Of a DNA stretch of 64,000 bases, positions 39,796 through 48,461 are shown one piece after another. The translations under genes and the position numbers were made by a program. The stretch comes from Actinoplanes octamycinicus (GTDB lineage Bacteria > Actinomycetota > Actinomycetes > Mycobacteriales > Micromonosporaceae). Each line of letters begins with the position of its first letter. Position 1 is the first letter of the stretch. Location: positions 5,375,501-5,439,500 of the forward strand of contig NZ_JACHNB010000001.1 in NCBI RefSeq assembly GCF_014205225.1, given 5' to 3'. Under the pieces are notes generated by a model. The model was not told the origin of the DNA. It ran no database searches and saw only the letters and a list, made by a program, of their open reading frames with translations.

Positions 39796-40011
39796 TCAGA
39801 CGTGCTGCGTCTCGGTGGTCGAGGGGTGCAGCTCGGCGGTGGTCTTCTTGACGAAGCGGCCGGTGCTGGTGCTGCGGTGCACCTCCCGGTCGCCGTGCCC
39901 CTTGCCGACGTGCTCGGTGGACGTGGTCTTCGGTTCTCGCTCGGCGGTGGTCTGCTTGACGAAGCGACCCGAGCGGGCGCTGCGGTTCACGTCGTGTTCC
40001 TTGCGGGCCAT
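39796..40011 (-). CDS. small two-repeat protein of unknown function
   Basis: 71 residues consisting of two copies of a 25-residue unit: SARSGRFVKQTTAEREPKTT then STEHV, and STSTGRFVKKTTAELHPSTT then ETQHV. The pattern G-R/Q-F-V-x-K-x-T-A-x-x-x-P-x-T-T-x-T-E recurs in very short actinobacterial proteins, usually as one unit, sometimes misnamed transporters. No membrane span. ATG at 40011 has a strong ribosome binding site (AAGGAGG, 8 bases). It is convergent with the PfkB gene, one base apart. Confidence 0.72.
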   Translation of the reverse strand: MARKEHDVNRSARSGRFVKQTTAEREPKTTSTEHVGKGHGDREVHRSTSTGRFVKKTTAELHPSTTETQHV

Positions 40012-40146
40012 TGCCGGTGCCTCCTTGCGATCGGGGGGTTCTGCCCTTTCGAATTCCCCGCCGGGCCGCCCGGAAACCGCACCGTCCGGAAACCGCCCCC
40101 GCCCGGAAACCCGCCCCCCGGATCGCCCGGATCGCCCGGAGCCGCC

Positions 40147-40902
40147 TCAGGCTTCCACCACGGTCACGTCGGCCGCCCGGAGCGCGCGCAGCGCGGGATG
40201 CGCGGGATCGGCGTCGGTGACGATCCCGGTAACCTCGGCGGGGGCGAGCACGGTGAACGGTGACGCCGTCCCGATCTTCTCGCTGCTGGCCAGCACATAG
40301 GTCTCGGCGGCCCGGCCGGCCAGGGTGCGCTTCAGAGCCGCCTCGTCCGGGTCGCCGGTGGTCAGCCCGGCCTCCTCGTGCACGCCGGTCACGCCGAGCA
40401 GGAACAGGTCGGCGGTGATCGCCCGGGCCGCCTCGGCGGTGGCCGCGCCGCAGGTGACCGCGGAGTGCTTGAAGAGCCGGCCGCCCAGCACGTAGACGTC
40501 CACGGTGGGGTGCGCGACCAGCGCGGCGGCCACCGTGGGGCTGTGCGTGACGACGGTCGCGGCCAGGTCGGCGGGGAGCGCGGCGGTGACCGCGAGCGCG
40601 GTGGTGCCGCCGTCGAGCAGCACGGTGCTGCCCGGCCGGATCAGCGCGGCGGCCGCGGCGGCCACCCGCTCCTTGCTGGAGGTGGCCACCGTGGTCCGGG
40701 TGGCGTAGTCGGCGACCGCGGGGGAGACCGGCAGCGCGCCCCCGTAGACCCGCTGGCAGAGCCCGGCGGCGGCGAGCTCGCGAAGGTCCCGCCGGATCAT
40801 GTCCTCGGTGACCCCGAGCTCGGCGGCGATCTCCTTGGCCACCACCTTGCCGGCGGTGTGCAGGCGGGACAGCAGCACGTCACGACGCTCGGCGGCCAGC
40901 AT
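40147..40902 (-). CDS. DeoR-family transcriptional regulator
   Basis: 251 residues. The N-terminal winged HTH reads LSRLHTAGKVVAKEIAAELG then VTEDMIRRDLRELAAAGLCQ, and the C-terminal sugar-phosphate isomerase-like sensor domain holds STVLLDGGTTALAVTAAL. DeoR proteins usually repress sugar or nucleoside catabolic genes and are relieved by a phosphorylated sugar. Its likely targets are the divergent Nudix gene and perhaps the nearby PfkB kinase. The 57-bp region between its start and the Nudix start contains the direct repeat TTGTTGTC...CTGTTGCG as a possible site. Confidence 0.9.
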   Translation of the reverse strand: MLAAERRDVLLSRLHTAGKVVAKEIAAELGVTEDMIRRDLRELAAAGLCQRVYGGALPVSPAVADYATRTTVATSSKERVAAAAAALIRPGSTVLLDGGTTALAVTAALPADLAATVVTHSPTVAAALVAHPTVDVYVLGGRLFKHSAVTCGAATAEAARAITADLFLLGVTGVHEEAGLTTGDPDEAALKRTLAGRAAETYVLASSEKIGTASPFTVLAPAEVTGIVTDADPAHPALRALRAADVTVVEA

Positions 40903-40959
40903 CCGTGTTTCTCCTCATTGTTGTCGACTGTTGCGCGTTTCCGAGTGTACGGTGCGGCC

Positions 40960-41646
40960 ATGACGAAACCGATCGAGGGCATCGACGTGCCGGACGCCCG
41001 GGGCCGGACCGGCCTGGACCGGGTGGGGCGGGAGCTGAGCGGCAACCCGGACGTGCGGGTGCGGGACGTGGAGCTGCTCGCCGCGGGCTGGCACGTGCTG
41101 CGCCGGACCACCTTCGACTACCGGCGGCGGGACGGCAGCTGGAGCCGGGAGCAGCGGGAGACCTACGACCGCGGGGACGGCGCGACCGTGCTGCTCTACG
41201 ACGCGGACCGGCGGACCGTGCTGCTCACCCGGCAGTTCCGCTATCCGGTCTACGTGAACGGGCACCCGGACGGGATGTTCGTGGAGGCCGCGGCGGGGCT
41301 GCTGGACGGCGACGACCCGGCGGCGGCGATCCGGCGCGAGGCGAGCGAGGAGCTGGGCGTGCTGATCGGCGAGCTGGAGCCGGTCTTCGCGGTGTGGACC
41401 AGCCCGGGCTCGGTGACCGAGCGGGTGCACTGCTTCGCGGCGCCGTACACCGCGGCGTCCCGGGTCGGGCCGGGCGGCGGCCTGGCCGGCGACGGCGAGG
41501 ACATCGCGGCCGTGGAGCTGCCGTTCGAGACCGCGCTGGCGCAGGTGGCGAGCGGGGAGATCGCCGACGCGAAGACGATCCTGCTGCTGCAGTGGGCGGC
41601 GCTCCGCGGGCCGTTCAGTCGCGAAGCTGCTGGATCTTGTCCTTGA
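40960..41646 (+). CDS. Nudix hydrolase (ADP-ribose/GDP-sugar pyrophosphatase type)
   Basis: 228 residues. The Nudix box reads GLLDGDDPAAAIRREASEEL then GV; the first Glu of GX5EX7REUXEEXGU is Asp here, while REASEELGV is intact. VLLTRQFRYPVYVNGHPDGM and VWTSPGSVTERVHCFAA match the NudF/NudK subfamily that hydrolyses ADP-ribose or GDP-mannose. ATG at 40960 follows a short leader shared with DeoR. Its last 32 bases overlap the end of the convergent TPP-enzyme gene. Confidence 0.88.
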   Translation: MTKPIEGIDVPDARGRTGLDRVGRELSGNPDVRVRDVELLAAGWHVLRRTTFDYRRRDGSWSREQRETYDRGDGATVLLYDADRRTVLLTRQFRYPVYVNGHPDGMFVEAAAGLLDGDDPAAAIRREASEELGVLIGELEPVFAVWTSPGSVTERVHCFAAPYTAASRVGPGGGLAGDGEDIAAVELPFETALAQVASGEIADAKTILLLQWAALRGPFSREAAGSCP

Positions 41647-43378
41647 CCAGGGTGGTGGCGATCGACGCCTTGTTCGGCTGACCCATCAGGAACGAGGTGG
41701 CGAACTTCTTCGCCTGGTCGTAGGTGACCTTCCCGGGCAGCGGCGGCTCGTCCGGGTTGACCGCGACGTCGACCAGGGCGGGACCGTCGTGGGCCAGGGC
41801 CTCCCGGAGCGCCGCGGGCACCTGGTCCGGCTTGTCGACGCGTACCCCGAAACCGCCGCAACCGGCGGCCCACCCGGCGTAATCCGGCAACGGCTCGCCG
41901 AAGCGGACCCCGTGCTCGGGGAAGCCGAGCACCATCTGCTCCCAGAGGATCTGCCCGAGCGAGTTGTTGTTGTTGATCACGACCTTGACCGGCAGCCGGT
42001 AGCGGACCGCGGTGTGGAACTCGGCCATCAGCATGGCGAACCCGCCGTCGCCGACGTAGGCGATCACCTGCCGGCCGGGGTGGGCGTGCTGGACGGCGAG
42101 CGCGTAGGGCAGGCCGGGCGCCATCGTGGCCAGCGTCCCGGACAGGTAGAACTCGCGGGTCCCGCGGATCTGCCAGTGCCGGGCCGCCCAGGTCGCCACG
42201 GTGCCGGAGTCGCAGCACAGCACCGCGTCGTCGGCGGCCAGCACGTCCAGCTGGTGGGCCAGGTACTGCGGCGCGATCGGGTCCCGGTCGGGTGACTCCA
42301 GCGCGGCCATCGCGTGCTGCCAGTCGGCGAACTTCTCCCGGTAGGCGCGCAGGTGGCCGCCGTCCTTGCGGTCCAGCATCGGCAGCAGCGCCCGCAGCGT
42401 GCCGGCTACATCACCGATCAGGGGCAGGTCGGTGGGGATCCGGGTGCCGGCCCGGGTCGGCTCCAGCTCGACCTGGACCACCTTGGCCTTGCCGGGTTCC
42501 GGGAGGAACTTGGTGTAGGGGAAGTTCGTCCCGAGCATCAGCAGCGTGTCGGCCTCCTCCATCAGTTCCTCGCTGGGCCCGGTGCCGAGCAGGCCGAGGC
42601 CGCCGATCACGTAGGGCGAGTCGTCCGGGACGACCATCTTGCCGAGCAGCGACTTGACGATCGGCGCGCCGAGCCGGGCCGCGGTCTCCTCGACCAGCGG
42701 CCCGGCCCCGCGGGCCCCGATCCCGGCGAGGATCGCGACCTTCTCCCCGGCGTTCAGGATGTCGGCGGCCCGGCGCAGGTCGTCGTCGTGCGGGCGGACC
42801 ACCGGGGTGAGCTGGACCGGGGCGGTGGCCGGCGGCCGCACCGGGGCGACCGTCTGGTAGGGGTCCTGGTGGGCCGGGGCGATCTGCACGTCGTTCGGGA
42901 AGGTGAGGTGGGCGACGCCGCGGCGGGCGTAGGCGGTCCGGATCGCGATGTCGACCAGGGCCGGCACCTGCGCCGGGTTCATCACCACCTGGTTGTACTC
43001 GGTGACGTCCTCGAACAGCCGGTCCAGCGCCACCTCCTGCTGGTACGCGGTGCCGAGCACGCTGCTCTCCTGCAGCCCGGTGATGGCCAGCACCGGGGCG
43101 TGGTCCAGCTTGGCGTCGTAGAGCCCGTTGGCCAGGTGGATGCCGCCCGGGCCGGAGGTGGCCAGGCAGACCCCGATCTTCCCGGTCGCCTTGGCGTAGG
43201 CGGTGGCCATGAAGGCGGCCGCCTCCTCGTGGTGCACCAGCACGAACCGGACCTGGTCGGCGTGCCGCCGCAGCCCCTCCATGATCCCGTTGATGCCGTC
43301 GCCGGGCAGCCCGAACACGGTGTCGACGCCCCAGGCGGCCAGTCGTTCGATCAGGACTTCCGCAGTCAGCTCTGCCAC
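41615..43378 (-). CDS. thiamine-diphosphate enzyme, pyruvate oxidase/PoxB-like
   Basis: 587 residues with the three domains of the POX/AHAS family: N-terminal PYR domain with the catalytic Glu (VLVHHEEAAAFMATAYAKAT), central domain (about 195-330) and C-terminal PP domain with the GDGGFAM...NNNNSLGQ diphosphate-magnesium motif. It is closest in build to pyruvate oxidase or pyruvate:quinone dehydrogenase, which decarboxylate pyruvate to acetate; acetolactate synthase-like activity cannot be excluded. No membrane-binding C-terminal helix as in E. coli PoxB is evident. GTG start at 43378, 16 bases after the patatin gene, so the two form an operon. Confidence 0.88.
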   Translation of the reverse strand: MAELTAEVLIERLAAWGVDTVFGLPGDGINGIMEGLRRHADQVRFVLVHHEEAAAFMATAYAKATGKIGVCLATSGPGGIHLANGLYDAKLDHAPVLAITGLQESSVLGTAYQQEVALDRLFEDVTEYNQVVMNPAQVPALVDIAIRTAYARRGVAHLTFPNDVQIAPAHQDPYQTVAPVRPPATAPVQLTPVVRPHDDDLRRAADILNAGEKVAILAGIGARGAGPLVEETAARLGAPIVKSLLGKMVVPDDSPYVIGGLGLLGTGPSEELMEEADTLLMLGTNFPYTKFLPEPGKAKVVQVELEPTRAGTRIPTDLPLIGDVAGTLRALLPMLDRKDGGHLRAYREKFADWQHAMAALESPDRDPIAPQYLAHQLDVLAADDAVLCCDSGTVATWAARHWQIRGTREFYLSGTLATMAPGLPYALAVQHAHPGRQVIAYVGDGGFAMLMAEFHTAVRYRLPVKVVINNNNSLGQILWEQMVLGFPEHGVRFGEPLPDYAGWAAGCGGFGVRVDKPDQVPAALREALAHDGPALVDVAVNPDEPPLPGKVTYDQAKKFATSFLMGQPNKASIATTLVKDKIQQLRD

Positions 43379-43394
43379 ACGCGGGGCGTACCCG

Positions 43395-44324
43395 CTATCC
43401 GGCGGCCCAATCGTCGAGCGCCTTGGCGGTCAGCTCACGACCGACGTCGATCATCTCGGCCGCGCGGTGGAAGTCCATCACCCGGCAGGCGCTGACCGGG
43501 ATGGCGATCTGGATGTCCGGCGGCAGCCCGGCCATCCGGTACCGGGCGATCAGGTCCTGCATGGCGTCCAGCGAGAGCGACAGCACGTCGGCGATCCGCA
43601 GGTCGGCGGGGAGCACGTCGGCGATCGCCTCGGTCACCACGTCGGCGACCGTCTCGGCCGGGGCGTCGGTGGCCGGCCGGCGGAAGACCTGCCGCAGCCG
43701 GACCGCCCAGTCCTCCAGCCAGTGCGACTCGGCGGTGGCCCGGACCGGCGCGGCCGGTTCCGACGGCGGGCGCGGGGCCTGCAGCGACACCGCGATGGTG
43801 AGGTCGGCGCCGGCCGCCGCGGTCGGCTCGATCGGCACCGGGTTGAGCATCCCGCCGTCGGCCAGCAACCGGCCGTTGATCACCACTGGGGTGATCACGC
43901 CGGGGATGGCGATCGAGGCGCGGACCGCGGAGCGCAGCGGACCCTTCTGGAACCAGACCTCGCGGCGCGCGGCGATGTCGGTGGCCACCGCGGTGTACGG
44001 GATCGGCAGGTCCTGGATCTCCACGTCGGTGAGGAAGTCGTTGAGCCGGTTGACCAGCCGGTCGGCGGCCATCGCACCGGGCGAGGCCCATTTCGGGTCG
44101 ATCAGCCGGAGCACGTCGCGCTGTTTGAGCCCGGACGCCCAGTCGGCGAACTCGGTCAGCCGCCCGGCTGCGAGGACCCCGCCGACCAGCGCGCCCATCG
44201 ACGAGCCGGCCACCGCGGCGACCTCGAACCCGCGCTCGGCCAGCACCTGCACGGCGCCGATGTGCGCGTATCCGCGGGCGCCGCCGGATCCCAGGGCCAG
44301 CGCGACCCGCCTCGTCCGGGACAT
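43395..44324 (-). CDS. patatin-like phospholipase (RssA/NTE type)
   Basis: 309 residues. The oxyanion hole motif GSGGARGYAHIG is at about 12-23, the nucleophile elbow GSSMG at about 41-45 and the catalytic DGG at about 156-158, the Ser-Asp dyad of patatins. Such enzymes hydrolyse phospholipids or lysophospholipids. The C-terminal 90 residues are helical and family-typical of YlbK/RssA. It is the first gene of a probable operon with the TPP enzyme, and divergent from a STAS gene at 44500. Confidence 0.92.
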   Translation of the reverse strand: MSRTRRVALALGSGGARGYAHIGAVQVLAERGFEVAAVAGSSMGALVGGVLAAGRLTEFADWASGLKQRDVLRLIDPKWASPGAMAADRLVNRLNDFLTDVEIQDLPIPYTAVATDIAARREVWFQKGPLRSAVRASIAIPGVITPVVINGRLLADGGMLNPVPIEPTAAAGADLTIAVSLQAPRPPSEPAAPVRATAESHWLEDWAVRLRQVFRRPATDAPAETVADVVTEAIADVLPADLRIADVLSLSLDAMQDLIARYRMAGLPPDIQIAIPVSACRVMDFHRAAEMIDVGRELTAKALDDWAAG

Positions 44325-44499
44325 GGGCCGATGCTAACCACCGGGCCGGGGACGCCGGGCGGCGGCACACGAACGGCTGAATTCCGCGGATCCCGGCCGG
44401 GCCCGGCCGTCCGATTCGTCGCTTCTCCACAGGCCGGCACGCACGGGCCGGCCGGACCCGCCAGTGGATCGGTCAGACGCTTCCTGGTAGGCGATTAGC

Positions 44500-44829
44500 G
44501 TGACCGACTACTTCGCGATCGTGCCGGGCCCGGTCGAGGCCGCACCGGACGGCCAGACCACCATCCGGGTCCGGCTGGCCGGCTCCCTGGACCTCGGTAC
44601 CGGCGGTGAGCTGCGCGAGGCGCTGCGCCGCGTGGTCGGGGAGGGCGGCGCCGACCGGATCGTGGTGGACCTGGCCCGGGTGAACTTCATCGACTCGGAG
44701 GCGATCAGCGCGCTGATCGCCGGCTATCACGCCGCCGAGGACGCCGGCGTCACCTTCCGCCTGACCGGCCCGGCCGGCATCGTGCAGCGCGTGCTCACCG
44801 TCGTCGGCCTGACCGATCTGATCGATTAG
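44500..44829 (+). CDS. STAS-domain anti-sigma factor antagonist
   Basis: 109 residues, a complete STAS domain. The conserved phosphorylation site is in VNFIDSEAISALIAGYHAAE (Ser about 67). These proteins bind anti-sigma kinases when unphosphorylated, freeing the sigma factor. It is the second STAS gene in the window; no kinase or sigma gene is adjacent, so the partner is elsewhere, possibly the SigF-type system at the left end. GTG at 44500. A bidirectional hairpin follows at 44844. Confidence 0.88.
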   Translation: MTDYFAIVPGPVEAAPDGQTTIRVRLAGSLDLGTGGELREALRRVVGEGGADRIVVDLARVNFIDSEAISALIAGYHAAEDAGVTFRLTGPAGIVQRVLTVVGLTDLID

Positions 44830-44843
44830 GAGCAGGACCAGGT

Positions 44844-44880
44844 CCGGTACGCGGTGAGCGCCGTGCCTGCCGCGTACCGG
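44844..44880. terminator. bidirectional hairpin between STAS and metallophosphoesterase genes
   Basis: CCGGTACGCGG (44844-44854) pairs with CCGCGTACCGG (44870-44880) around a 15-base loop, between convergent genes. It shares the CCGGTACG arm with the hairpin at 23541-23606. Confidence 0.6.
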
Positions 44881-44905
44881 AATCGGGTCTGAGCGGGCGC
44901 GCGGG

Positions 44906-46639
44906 TCAGCGGGCCGGAAGTGGCAGGTCTGCCGTGAGGACGATCGGCTCCTCGATCAGATGCGGGCGCAGCCGGCCGGCCGGGGTGAGCCACGGCTCGT
45001 GCGCGGCGCCGTCCGGGTTCGCGGTCCACCTGCGTGCCGCGCGGCGCACGCCGATCGGATAGATGGTCAGCGTGCCGTCCGCGGTGATGTGCATCCGCAG
45101 GAACGACTTCGAGTCGATGATCCCCTGGGCGGAGAAGAGTTCGTTGAGGTTCACGTCGAAGCGGGCGGCGATCAGCAGGTAGACCGCGGTCAGCTCGGTG
45201 GCGGCCAGGCCGGCCGCGACGCCGTAGAGGCCCAGCGCGGCGAGCAGCGACCACGGCCACGGCCAGGCGTGCGGTGGCAGCTCCCACCAGAGCCAGGTGC
45301 CGAGCGCGGCCAGCCCGAGGTGGGCGGCGCCGTGCAGCAGGCCCAGCACGCGGCGGCGGAGATGGCCCTGCACCGAGTCGCTCAGGTGCGCGAAGGCGTA
45401 GCAGCCGGACATCACCATGGCGACCAGGATGACCAGCGGGACCAGCGAGAACTTCTGCAGCGGGCTGCCGAACCCGCTGGTGATCACGCCGCTGGTGGCG
45501 AGCATCAGCGCGACGTGCACCGCGCCGACCATCGCGATGAAGCTCGGGTTGTCCTTGGGCAGGCCGGCGACGATGCTGGCCGCGTAGGCCTGGGAGAGGC
45601 GCTTGCCGGGGAAGCGCGAGCGCAGCTGGTACTTCTCCCGCTCGGACGGCGACGGCAGGTCGGCCGGCGGCACCTCGATGGTCTCCGGCAGCTGGTGGGT
45701 GGGGTAGAGGTAGGCGCCCCCGCCACCGCAGGTGATCAGGTCCCGGTTCTCGTTGCTGTAGCGGGCGTAGTGGTGCCAGTCGCCGGAGACCATCAGCCGG
45801 ATCTGCGCGCCGGTCGGCTCCAGCACCGCGCGGACGAAGTAGTCCAGCGAGGCGTAGACCTGCGGCACGTCGTCGCCCTGCACCCAGGTCGGGCTGGCGG
45901 TCGCGACGATCACCTTGGACCGCGGCCCGAACCGGGCGGCGACCCGGCTGAAGTAGGCCAGCTGCGGGTCGTCGATGTAGGTGGAGTCCTGGTCGTCCAG
46001 CGCCAGCAGCCACCAGTCGCCGGGCAGCTCGACGGCGAAGTAGGAGCGGTGCTGCGGCAGCCGCCAGCCGCCGATGCCGGTGCGGCGGGTGCCGGTGAAC
46101 AGGCGGAGGAAGGCGGTCAGGCCGTCGTACCAGTCGTGGTTGCCGGGCAGCGCGTACATGGCCGGGCCGTCGCCGGCGCCGGGCGGGGTGGCCGGCAGCG
46201 CCGCGCGGTACGGCCCGACCAGCTGGTTCTCGTACCGTTCGGCGCTCGGCGTCGGGTAGACCTCGTCGCCGCCGAGCACCAGCGCCTGCCCGCGGGGCAG
46301 CTCCCGTTCGCCGACCGTGAGGGTCTCCTGGGCCAGCAGGTAGGCGACCGAGTAGGTGGCGTCGAACCCGTCGCCGAGGTCGGCCACGAAGTCGATCCAG
46401 CAGTCGCCGTCCGGGCCGACCTCGCGGTGCACGTCGTCCGGGAAGGCCGCCTGCAGCTCCCGCTTGTCCAGGTAACCGCCCTGGATCGAGGCGAGCGCGA
46501 CGCGCAGACCGGTGCCGGCCAGCTGGACCGGGGACAGCCAGGCGACCGGCTGGGCCGGGGTGAAGCCGAGCTCGGCGGGGGTGACGTCGCGTGGCCGGCG
46601 TGTCGGGTTGGGCATGGCCTGCTCGGGCCCGTGGGTCAT
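44906..46639 (-). CDS. membrane-anchored metallophosphoesterase
   Basis: 577 residues. The calcineurin-like phosphoesterase core occupies roughly residues 60-330, with GNHDWYDGL (about 170) and SGDWHHYARY (about 285) as metal-ligand motifs and GGDEVYPTPS earlier. A set of four to five hydrophobic segments follows (about 385-510), for example SLVPLVILVAMVMSGCYAFA, and then a soluble tail. The long insertion between phosphoesterase motifs and the membrane part are unusual; substrate unknown. ATG at 46639 has GGGGAGG upstream with a long spacer. It is divergent from the S15 peptidase gene. Confidence 0.82.
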   Translation of the reverse strand: MTHGPEQAMPNPTRRPRDVTPAELGFTPAQPVAWLSPVQLAGTGLRVALASIQGGYLDKRELQAAFPDDVHREVGPDGDCWIDFVADLGDGFDATYSVAYLLAQETLTVGERELPRGQALVLGGDEVYPTPSAERYENQLVGPYRAALPATPPGAGDGPAMYALPGNHDWYDGLTAFLRLFTGTRRTGIGGWRLPQHRSYFAVELPGDWWLLALDDQDSTYIDDPQLAYFSRVAARFGPRSKVIVATASPTWVQGDDVPQVYASLDYFVRAVLEPTGAQIRLMVSGDWHHYARYSNENRDLITCGGGGAYLYPTHQLPETIEVPPADLPSPSEREKYQLRSRFPGKRLSQAYAASIVAGLPKDNPSFIAMVGAVHVALMLATSGVITSGFGSPLQKFSLVPLVILVAMVMSGCYAFAHLSDSVQGHLRRRVLGLLHGAAHLGLAALGTWLWWELPPHAWPWPWSLLAALGLYGVAAGLAATELTAVYLLIAARFDVNLNELFSAQGIIDSKSFLRMHITADGTLTIYPIGVRRAARRWTANPDGAAHEPWLTPAGRLRPHLIEEPIVLTADLPLPAR

Positions 46640-46727
46640 GGTTCCGGTTCCTCCCCTGAGTGCTGCGACACAACTACCAGAACGTGAGGACCTCCCATTA
46701 ATCGATGGGTGACGATACGGTGTGGCG

Positions 46728-48461
46728 ATGCGACTTGCTGCATCGATCGTGGCGATTGCCATGCTCCTGGCGCCGGCGCCCGCGGCGGCATCGGAGGCCC
46801 GGCCGACGTACGACTACGCGACGGCCGTCCGGGAGGAGGTCTGGGTGCGGACCGGTGTCGACAGCGACGCCGACGGGCGGCCGGACCGGGTCGCGGTGCG
46901 GATCATCCGCCCGGCGACCAGCACCAAGGTCCCGGTGATCTTCCAGGCCAGTCCGTACTACGCCGGCCTGAACGACGTGCCGAACCACGACGACGTCGAC
47001 CGGAGCGGGATCACCAGCCTGGCGGCGTCGATCTCGTTCGCCGGCTACCTGGACAACTACTTCGTGCCGCGCGGCTACGCGGTGGTCTTCGCGGACAGCC
47101 TGGGCACCGGCGGCTCGGACGGCTGCCCGACCTCCGGCGGGCGCAACGAGACGCTCGGCATGAAGGCGGTCGTCGACTGGCTGAACGGGCGGGCGTCCGC
47201 GGTGGACGCGGCCGGCAACCCGGTCCGGGCCGGCTGGACCACCGGGCGGACCGGCATGATCGGCGTCTCCTACAACGGGACCCTGCCGAACGCGGTCGCC
47301 GCCACCGGCGTCGAGGGCCTGGAGACCATCGTGCCGATCGCCGGGATCTCCAGCTGGTACGACTACTACCGGGCCAACGGCGGGGTGGTGGCGCCCGGCG
47401 GCTTCCCGGGCGAGGACCTGGACGTGCTGGCCCGGGCCGTGCTGACCCGGCAGAACCCGGAGGTCTGCGCCCCGGTCATCGACGCCATCGAGAAGGCGCA
47501 GGACCGGGAGACCGGCGACTACAGCCGGTTCTGGGCGGAACGCGACTACCTGCGCGACGTGGGCAAGGTGAAGGCCAGCGTGTTCCTGGTGCACGGGCTG
47601 CACGACCTGAACGTGCGGACCGGGCAGGCCGGGCAGTGGTGGGACGCGCTGAGCCGGCGGCACGTACCCCGCAAGATCTGGCTGCACCAGGCGGCGCACA
47701 CCGACCCGTTCCACGTCCGGCGCGACGTGTGGCTGGCGACGCTGGGACGCTGGTTCGACTACTGGCTCCAGCGGATCGACACCGGGATCATGCGGGAGCC
47801 GATAGCCGACGTGGAGGTCGCGCCGAACCAGTGGGAGACCTCCCGGACCTGGCCGCTGCCCGGCTCGTCGGCCCTGCGGCTGCCGGGCAGCGGCACCCAG
47901 TCGTTCGTCGACGACCCGGCGCGGACCGCGGAGGAGATCGTCGCGGACGGGGGCGGGCTGGTCTACCAGTTCCCGGCCCTGACCGAGGAGACCCGGCTGA
48001 CCGGGACACCGGAGATCACCGTACGGGCCGCGCTGAGCGGTGCCTCGCCGTACCTGACCGCGCTGCTCGTCGACTACGGCGCCGCCGAGCGGTACGCCGG
48101 GCTGCGGACGCTGCCCGAGCAGGACTGCGTGGGCCCCGGCATCGAGGGCGACCCGGGCTGCTTCAACCGGCGCGAGTACGTCACCGCGACCACCCCGTTC
48201 GAGATCGTCACCCGCGGCTGGCTGGACACCCGGAACCGCCTGTCGCCGGCGGTGACCACCCCGATCGTGGCCGGGCGGGAGTACACGTTCCGGTGGAAAC
48301 TGCAGACCACCGACCACGTGTTCGCGGCCGGCCACCGGATCGGGGTGGTGCTGATCTCGACGGACCGGGCCCACACGCTGCGCTATCCGGCCGGCACCGT
48401 GGTCACCGTCCGCCTCCACCTGTCGAAACTGGAGTTGCGCCTGGCCGGTACCCATGGCTGA
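46728..48461 (+). CDS. secreted Xaa-Pro dipeptidyl-peptidase (S15, CocE/NonD family)
   Basis: 577 residues. Signal peptide MRLAASIVAIAMLLAPAPAA with an Ala-x-Ala cleavage site. The alpha/beta-hydrolase domain has the nucleophile in GMIGVSYNGT (about 182), an acid in LVHGLHDLNV and the histidine in HQAAHTDPF. The C-terminal half is the jelly-roll domain of X-Pro dipeptidyl peptidases and cocaine esterases. It hydrolyses ester or peptide bonds outside the membrane; substrate unknown. An alternative GTG at 46722 adds two residues. Its stop overlaps the start of the CHAT gene (TGATG), which ties its translation to that of an intracellular protease. Confidence 0.9.
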   Translation: MRLAASIVAIAMLLAPAPAAASEARPTYDYATAVREEVWVRTGVDSDADGRPDRVAVRIIRPATSTKVPVIFQASPYYAGLNDVPNHDDVDRSGITSLAASISFAGYLDNYFVPRGYAVVFADSLGTGGSDGCPTSGGRNETLGMKAVVDWLNGRASAVDAAGNPVRAGWTTGRTGMIGVSYNGTLPNAVAATGVEGLETIVPIAGISSWYDYYRANGGVVAPGGFPGEDLDVLARAVLTRQNPEVCAPVIDAIEKAQDRETGDYSRFWAERDYLRDVGKVKASVFLVHGLHDLNVRTGQAGQWWDALSRRHVPRKIWLHQAAHTDPFHVRRDVWLATLGRWFDYWLQRIDTGIMREPIADVEVAPNQWETSRTWPLPGSSALRLPGSGTQSFVDDPARTAEEIVADGGGLVYQFPALTEETRLTGTPEITVRAALSGASPYLTALLVDYGAAERYAGLRTLPEQDCVGPGIEGDPGCFNRREYVTATTPFEIVTRGWLDTRNRLSPAVTTPIVAGREYTFRWKLQTTDHVFAAGHRIGVVLISTDRAHTLRYPAGTVVTVRLHLSKLELRLAGTHG

